Shown here: one piece after another, positions 58,196 through 64,000 of the stretch
Layout of the letters: every line of letters starts with the position of its first letter
How positions within the stretch are numbered: position 1 is the first letter of the stretch
NCBI RefSeq assembly: GCF_000003815.2
Contig: NC_049985.1
Span: forward strand, 22,675,862-22,739,861
Source of the DNA: Branchiostoma floridae
Taxonomy: Eukaryota > Chordata > Leptocardii > Amphioxiformes > Branchiostomatidae
Direction: 5' to 3'
DNA length: 64,000 nt
The notes under the pieces: model-generated
Told to the model about the DNA's origin: nothing
Seen by the model: the letters and a program-made list of their open reading frames with translations, nothing else
Databases searched by the model: none
Position numbers and translations under genes: made by a program

Positions 58196-58260
58196 TTGGC
58201 CGACAAGGCTCATCTGTATAAATAAAGGTGAACTGATCATGAACTGAACTGAACTGAAAT
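58195..58260 (+). mobile_element. LINE 3' end with (TGAAC)n-type tail
   Basis: ggccgacaaggctcatctg, tataaataaaggtgaact, then gaactgaactgaactg. Such tails are typical of CR1/L2-like elements. Confidence 0.45.
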
Positions 58261-58500
58261 GGAACCTTATACCCGTAATTAAAATAAAGCGCTTACCAAA
58301 CAGCTTTCGATCAGTCCTCTATTCCTTATCAGTTGAAATGACCCAAAGCCTAGGTCACACATCCAGACCGAAAATGTGACGTCAGCAAATGGTCAAAGGT
58401 GCTTGGCAGTCTATGTAGGCCCCCGCCTCGGTTGAGGGCCACAAACCTTCACTCATATGGCGGTGGATAAGGATCAGAGGATTGGTCGAAAGCTTGTTGG

Positions 58501-58749
58501 TTATACCCCCTTTCCACTAGGACGGCGCTCTCACCGCGCTCTCTCTGTGACCTAAGATTTGACAGGTCGCTCAACGAACTTAATAGAAAAGAAACGAATT
58601 TCTTTACACTTTGCGTGTTTTGTTGTCTTATCAGTCAAACTTTTACATTTTGTATGATATACCCAGCGTGAAAGCGAAGGTTACACATATCCTATTTAGG
58701 TCGCAGTGAGAGCGCAGCGCGATCGCCGTCTAGTGGAAAGGGGGCCTAA
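58501..58749. mobile_element. MITE of the TTAA group (GACGGCG-type), full length
   Basis: Starts TTATACCCCCTTTCCACTAG and ends gtctagtggaaagggggcct plus AAG. Ends include gacggcgctctcaccgcgct and its counterpart gagagcgcagcgcgatcgcc. It stops 80 bp before the alpha exon 5 acceptor. Confidence 0.88.
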
Positions 58750-58828
58750 GCGCTTTAGTTTGTGTACGAATATAAATTTTAAAACAAATTGTAATATAAC
58801 TTCTTATCTCTTGCCCTATTCTTTGCAG

Positions 58829-58911
58829 ACTGACCATTCACGCCGAGTGTCCGATGATGTTGGAGAACTTTCCGATGGACACCCAAATCTGTCCGCTACG
58901 CTTTGGCTCAT
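58829..58911 (+). CDS. GABRA-like: Alpha-type subunit exon 5 (Cys-loop)
   Basis: The 83-bp exon lies between ctttgcag and donor TCAT|GTAAGA, phases 2 to 1. It encodes [20 protein letters not shown], then Cys and PLRFGS. The two Cys are separated by 13 residues, the signature disulfide loop of the Cys-loop receptor family, and FPMD carries the conserved Pro-x-Asp. Mammalian alpha1 has a closely similar ECPMHLEDFPMD segment. A full-length MITE ends only about 80 bp upstream of the acceptor. Confidence 0.97.
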
Positions 58912-59242
58912 GTAAGATTCTCTCTACGTCTTAAGTTGTTTCTATTCTAATTACGTATGAAATGAATCTGTGAACTAAGTAATATCATGCCTAGAACCAT
59001 GATATTGTGTCACGTACATTTGTTCATTTATGGATAGGAACATCGTTCAGCAAATAACCTAATATGTTTATTTTCTTTCACAAAGGGAAGATGCATACCT
59101 AAAACATATTGCAGCTTGAACATACTTCTAAAATACTTTACTTTTGTATACATCGAACTTATAATATCAGTTTCCATTCCTTGGTGCTTAACCTTTAAAC
59201 AAAGTGTCTAGAACTGTTAAATATTTTTTCAGATCATGTTAC

Positions 59243-59488
59243 CTAAGGGTGGACTCCTACTGCACTTGGGGCACCGGTGCGGCACTGTGGGGTTCGTAGA
59301 TGACTAAAGGAATTTTTAGAGATAAAAAACAAATTCTCGTCCGTTTTGTATATTTTTGTTGTCTTCTAATTCATACTTTTACGTATTAGGCTATATCTAA
59401 AAATCGCGAAAATAAGACAACAGCGCCGCAGTGAACGAACCCCGCAGTGCCGCACCGTTTACCAAAATGCAGCGATTGACCACCTTAA
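59243..59488. mobile_element. MITE of the TTAA group (GGCAC-type)
   Basis: Left end taagggtggactcctactgc then gcaccggtgcggcactg; right end cgcagtgccgcaccg...ttgaccaccttaa. The core contains catacttttacgtattagg. Confidence 0.75.
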
Positions 59489-59639
59489 GTCCGTGGATGA
59501 TAAAAGTGTGTTGTGATGACACTCGCTTTGTCACCACTAATCTCTGTATGTGACCCCGTGCAGCAGCAATTGCCCCACCCGACATTAGAACCTACAGATT
59601 AACGTCCCTGCTTACCTAATGATCATTACTGGCTGTCAA

Positions 59640-59890
59640 TCACTTCCATAATGAGCGGCGGTCGTGATGTTACAACATGATGGAACAGGCTCCGTGCTAA
59701 TCAATCATTGGCTAGCAGGACCCGGGCATCTTAATGAGATTTGGGCTCTGGTGGTATATTCTGAGGGGCTACTCATCAACTGAATCCATCTATTAAACCT
59801 AATTCCGTGCCGCGGCGTTGTTGCGGTAACAATTACACAGGAATTTAATAGTGGCCATCAGGGAAATAGGCTGAATAGACGTAGGGTGGG
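59640..59890. other. Non-repetitive block (possible conserved non-coding element)
   Basis: No repeat words. Contains gctaatcaatcattggc and ggaatttaatagtggcc, which look like homeodomain-type sites. Intronic, between alpha exons 5 and 6. Speculative. Confidence 0.25.
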
Positions 59891-59974
59891 CCCTAACCAC
59901 TCGTCAATAACTTTCAACTACAACGTTCTGTAACTTTGGGAAGGACAGAGGGACGACGCTAAATTATTCACGTA

Positions 59975-60440
59975 GTGTTTGTGTGGGTGGTGGATTCGCA
60001 TACGTACACAGCAAAACTTCTACTGTCTCCCATTGGTGGATTCGCACATTTACACATTCTAGGCTTTTACTGTAAAGTTTCTCATTGGTGGATTCACATA
60101 TGTACACAGCAAACCTTCTACTGTCAAGTTTCTCATTGGTGGATTCGCATATGTACACAGATAACCTCCTACTGTAAAGTTTCTCATTGGTGGATTCGCA
60201 TATGTACACACCAAAACTTCTACGGTAAAGTTTCTCATTGGTGGATTCGCATATGTACAAAGCAAACCTTCTACAGTAACTGTAAAGTTTCTCATTGGTG
60301 GTTTCGCATATGTACGCAGCAAAACTTTACTGTAAAGTTTCTCATTGGTGGATTCACATATGTACATAGCAAAACTTCTACTGTAAAGTTTCTCATTGGT
60401 GTATTCGCATGTGTACCAGCAAAACTTCTACTGTCTCTAA
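59975..60440. repeat. 51-bp tandem array, about nine copies
   Basis: Unit: tttctcattggtggattcgc then atatgtacacagcaaaactt then ctactgtaaag. Since the unit is a multiple of three, long repetitive open frames appear on both strands; these are artefacts. Confidence 0.95.
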
Positions 60441-60459
60441 TTCGCTCAGTATAGAAAAC

Positions 60460-61690
60460 GTGTGACAACTTTCAAGGCTCTTACTGCTATTTGGTGGATT
60501 TGCTGTAACCTTTGTAGCTTTTGCAATCGGTGCCTAGGGATAAAATCATTTTGGGGTGAAGGAGAAAACATTAACAGAATTTAGCATGTTATGACACACG
60601 TGGGGAAAATATAACTACAGCTTATTTTTTAAAATTGGTACCGAGAGATATAAGAACATTATTTAAGGGTGAAGGAGAAAACATTTACAGAATTTTTACA
60701 TGTCATGCCACACATGGGAAAATCTAACTATAGATTTTTCTTTTTTAAATTCAATTTGGTACCGAGAGATATGAGGACACTTTCAGGGGTGAAGGAGACA
60801 TGCTAAACTTTTACTGGCTCTGTATAACAAAACATATACAAACTTTCCAGGCTCTTACTGTCATACAGTGTATTTGTTGTAACATTTGTAGATGTTACAA
60901 TTGGTGCCTAGAGAGTAAATCATTTAGGGGTGAATGAGAAAATATTTGCAGAATTTAGCTTCTTATGTGACACATAGGAAAATCTAACTATAGTTTTTTT
61001 TATTGGTACCGAGGGATATAAGAACATTTTTAGGGGTTAAGGAGAAAAACATTTACAGAATTTAGCATGTCATGTTACACATGGGAAAAATTTAACGATA
61101 GATTTTTTTTAGAATTGGTACCGAGAGATATAAAAACATTATCTAGGGGTGAAGGAGACATGCTAAACTTTTACTGTCTCCCATTGGCTCTGTATAACAA
61201 AACACATGCGAACTTTCCAGGCTCTTGCTGCCATACAGTGTATTTGTTATAACATTGTAGCTGTTACAATCGGTGCCTATAGAGTCAATCATTTGGGGGT
61301 GAAGGAGAAATCATTTACGGAATTTAGCTTCTTATGCGACACATAGGAAAAATCTAACTATAGTTTTTTTATTGGTACCGGGGGATATAAGAACATTTTT
61401 AGGGGTGAAGGAGAAAAATATTTACGGAATTTAGCATTTTATGTTACACATGGGGAAAATCTATCTATAGATTTTAAAAAAAAATCGGTACCGAGAGATA
61501 AGAATATTTAGGGGTGAAGGAGACCTGCTAAACTTTAAATGTCTCCCATTGGCTCTGTATAACAAAACATATACAAACTTTCCAGGCTCTCACTGACATG
61601 CAGTGCATTTGTCATAACCTTGTAGCTGTTACAATCGGTGTCTAGAGAGTAACTCATTTAGAGGTGAAGGAGAAAAAAAACGTTTACAGG
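60460..61690. repeat. Higher-order tandem array, about 360-bp period
   Basis: gaaggagacatgctaaac-type phrases start at about 60791, 61151 and 61516. Each 360-365-bp unit holds two or three shorter subunits with ggggtgaaggagaaaa, ttacagaatttagc and ggtaccgagagatata. Confidence 0.9.
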
Positions 61691-62982
61691 ATGTATGACT
61701 GAGTATGGGGACACATGGGAACAAATTTGACTTTAAACTTTATTTGGTGCCAAGAGATAAGACAATTATCAAGGGTCCAAGGAGAAAAAGATTTACAAAA
61801 TGTCTTCACGCTGTGTGACAAAATGGCATTTCTTAGGGTCTTTGTCCCAAAAATGTCCCCCACTGGCTTCAACTTCTGAAACGGATCATTACAACCGTGA
61901 CAATAAAAGTGTGGTGTCCTTTGAAGATGACGTCTTTTGTATTGACGGACGACTGTTGAGGACAAAGTATCGCATTTACATCCCCGGTGGGCGATGAAAA
62001 TGATGAACCGATGTGAGTTACGACCACCAGATGTCAAAAAATCAATGCTATGACTAGGCTTGTGATGACATACATAGATTATCTATAGCAGACATTTTAG
62101 CATTGCACTTTCTTTTTAATGTCACGTATTGTAGACTTGTGTCCTGAAGTCGAAGAGTTCGATGACCTCAAAACTTCATTAAATATTAACACTTGTGATG
62201 CTGACAAATTTTCACTGTACATTTTCCCAATTCTGGGCGTTTTAGACCCTTTGGAAAGTAGTGATACTGTTTTCACTGTGCTACATTTTTTAGAATAACT
62301 AAACTTAAGCTTTGTAATGATATATAACTTTATAGGGAAGGAAACTTTATTTGGAAGTAAAGTAACAAAAAAGTAGCATTGTAAAATGTGTGCTAACATA
62401 TGTTGGGCGCAAAACTACTTGAATAGCTTTCATTTCATAATCTCATTGATTATGCAAAGCAAGACTTGTTCTTTTTATTGATGATGATATACTAAAAATG
62501 ACATATGTTGCATATATTTCTTCATTCCGCAGAATTCCATGTTTACATATCATCATACCCAGTGCCAAATACTTGTACATTTACATGATTAATGCATAGC
62601 TGCAGACATTTTAAGCTAACTTAAACATGTCACATGTGTGTAATTCCAATCTTTTATTAGTAAGGGATCGTTACAATTTCGCTGTATTTTATGCAAGTAA
62701 GAACCTTATTCACATAATTATTGATGCCATGATGCTTACCCATATCCATACAGATGCACAATCTTTCATCTCCAAGCAGATCCTACGATTGCATAAGATA
62801 TTACTAAACTGGCCAAAGAGTGTAGTCAGAGGTGTATATTTGCCATGTAGCCAAACACCATATGGCTACCCAAACACCGTATGGGTACATACTACATGCT
62901 ACGTTATGCTACCATAAAATCTGCTTGGAGATTAACAATCTTAATGTTTACATAGTACTTTGTTTCTTTGTACTTCTTGAAG
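61690..62982. other. Alpha intron 5, end: no further gene seen
   Basis: Unique-looking AT-rich sequence. A minus-strand open frame at 61684-62037 overlaps the repeat edge and has no recognised domain. Confidence 0.4.
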
Positions 62983-63126
62983 ATGGGTACCCTAAGGAGG
63001 AGATAGAGTTCCACTGGAAGTACGGGGACAAGAAGTCGGTCACTATCAGTGAGGAAGACAGGCGTCTGAACCAGTACGAACTACAAAGACATGAAGCCGG
63101 CAAGGAGCTGAAAATATCCAAATCCG
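62983..63126 (+). CDS. GABRA-like: Alpha-type subunit exon 6 (loops B and F)
   Basis: The exon is 144 bp, from acceptor ttcttgaag to donor TCCG|GTAGGT, and keeps phase 1; vertebrate alpha1 exon 6 is also 144 bp. It starts YGYPKEEIEFHWKYGDK (aligned with the YAYTRAEVVYEW block) and contains RLNQYEL, conserved in alpha subunits. It ends KISKSG, aligned with the start of loop C (alpha1 SSTG). A second possible donor four bases on (AG|GTAAAA at 63130) would shift the phase and is less likely. The next exon (end of loop C and pre-M1) is not found before 64000. Confidence 0.93.
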
Positions 63127-64000
63127 GTAGGTAAAAACATATAATGACGAATTCGAATGAAAGTTCATAGTTATGTTTACAGTATTTCTGCTCTTTTTGT
63201 TCCTCTCCTTCTTCAAAGATATAAGGTCAATGACCTTGGCAAGACGGGTGTCAATAGGGTAACTGCTTCAGAAGTAGATTTGAACTTGGGGTGTTCGTTT
63301 ATTTTATGTAGCAAGTGGCAGGACAAAGATGGAGGGGTTGGTCACCATATAAATCTAAAATTCAATGTTTTTTAGTAAACATGAACAGAGAAGAAGGTTG
63401 TTTTCAGTTTTACCCACTTTATCGTGAATGCCACGTTCACGATATCTCATTTTACTCATATAAATCAAGTGGTAGGACAAGCTTGAGTTGATGGTCTACA
63501 GATGAACGGATGTGTTCAGGAATAAACAGAGAAGTAATTTGTTATACCAGACAATGCAAAGTAAACATTACGGTTGTAAAATCAATAATTCTAGTTGTAT
63601 TTTATTTTTTTCCATAATAATCAATCGTTTATTCGAATTCAACTTTTTAGGTCAGTCGAAAAATTTATCATCATCATCATCATTTTTCAAAACTTTAATT
63701 AATAAAAACAGATATTTCCGACAAGAAGAATGTTTCAGGCGATTCACAACACTGCGCTTTTTTGCTGTAATACTATTTGGAAGATAAATAAGATGAATAA
63801 ATCGATAGATATGAAATGAAAATTTATGGGAAGCTTAGTTGAATAAAAAGATTGATAACGCCAGTTTATCTTTATCTGCAGGGTAACCTATACCCGGTGT
63901 TATATCAGAATACAAAAATTTGAAATATTGGGTCAACCTATCTTCGTTCTTTTATCAAACTGTAATACTGTTTCTTTTTCTTTGCGGTTTAAAACCTCAG
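63127..64000 (+). other. Alpha intron 6 (start)
   Basis: Begins with donor GTAGGT. No exon matching the loop C/M1 segment is seen. A relative of the 11109 repeat box (tttatctgcagggtaacct) is at 63865-63900, and a short (ATC)n run at 63667. Confidence 0.6.

Larger units (their letters stand above)
31392..63126 (+). other. GABRA-like: GABA-A receptor alpha-type subunit gene, 5' part (exons 1-6)
   Basis: Six exons on the plus strand join in frame and encode the signal peptide and nearly the whole extracellular ligand-binding domain of a GABA-A receptor alpha-type subunit. Introns are 1828, 10,051, 2773, 12,288 and 4071 bp; junction phases are 2, 1, 0, 2, 1, and the last exon ends in phase 1. 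The exon containing the end of loop C, the four membrane segments and the cytoplasmic loop must lie right of the window. Alpha rather than gamma is called from FFRQTW (gamma subunits have FFAQ), WTPDTYF and DGTVLYTMR. An ancestor-like position before the alpha/gamma split is possible; a tree would be needed. Confidence 0.93.

Noticed and set aside
59964-60454. 159-codon plus frame and minus-strand frames
   Set aside because: The 51-bp repeat is divisible by three, so all copies stay open on both strands.
63127-63130. Alternative exon 6 donor four bases downstream
   Set aside because: Changes the exon phase from 1 to 2, unlike the family; the 144-bp exon matches vertebrate alpha1.

Overview
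The window is animal nuclear DNA: exons of 65-221 bp with GT/AG borders sit in introns of up to 19 kb full of miniature transposons, tandem arrays, microsatellites and retrotransposon remnants. The proteins and the repeat style suggest an invertebrate deuterostome, most likely a lancelet (Branchiostoma). That identification is an inference. There are two 100-base assembly gaps (4847-4946 and 31675-31774).

Only two genes can be supported. Both are 5' halves of Cys-loop (pentameric ligand-gated) chloride channel subunits of the GABA-A receptor family, and they are transcribed away from each other. On the minus strand, a beta-type subunit has exon 1 (signal peptide, about 29390-29469), exon 2 (29170-29282), exon 3 (28923-28990) and, after a 19.2 kb intron, exon 4 (9543-9763); later exons lie beyond the left edge. 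On the plus strand, an alpha-type subunit has exons 1-6 at 31392-31456, 33285-33427, 43479-43546, 46320-46540, 58829-58911 and 62983-63126; the membrane-spanning exons lie beyond the right edge. The start codons are 1.92 kb apart. The two genes share intron phases (2, 1, 0, 2) and have identical lengths for exons 3 (68 bp) and 4 (221 bp), as expected of an ancient tandem or inverted duplication. Human GABRB and GABRA genes are also arranged in opposite orientation within their clusters, so this looks like the ancestral beta/alpha pair. The GABA site forms between beta (+) and alpha (-) faces. The alpha half-site residues (two Phe, Arg, Thr) and the beta loop A Tyr are present. The alpha subunit has Arg where diazepam-sensitive mammalian alphas have His.

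Layout. 1-9542: beta intron 4, with TTAA-type MITEs, a gapped TA microsatellite, a 145-bp tandem repeat and a 14-bp minisatellite. 9764-28922: beta intron 3, with a 3.8 kb foldback element (12765-16556) carrying a SINE, duplicated blocks, several 160-180 bp tandem arrays and a perfect 35-bp hairpin. 29470-31391: the shared intergenic/promoter region. 31457-62982: alpha introns with MITEs, a hammerhead-like motif, a decayed LINE, a 208-bp near-perfect array, two adjacent palindromic MITEs and a large satellite block (59975-61680). Besides the gene pair, the most unusual structure is the set of TTAA-flanked elements: a giant foldback, and a MITE group whose inner core is shared while its terminal inverted repeats differ.
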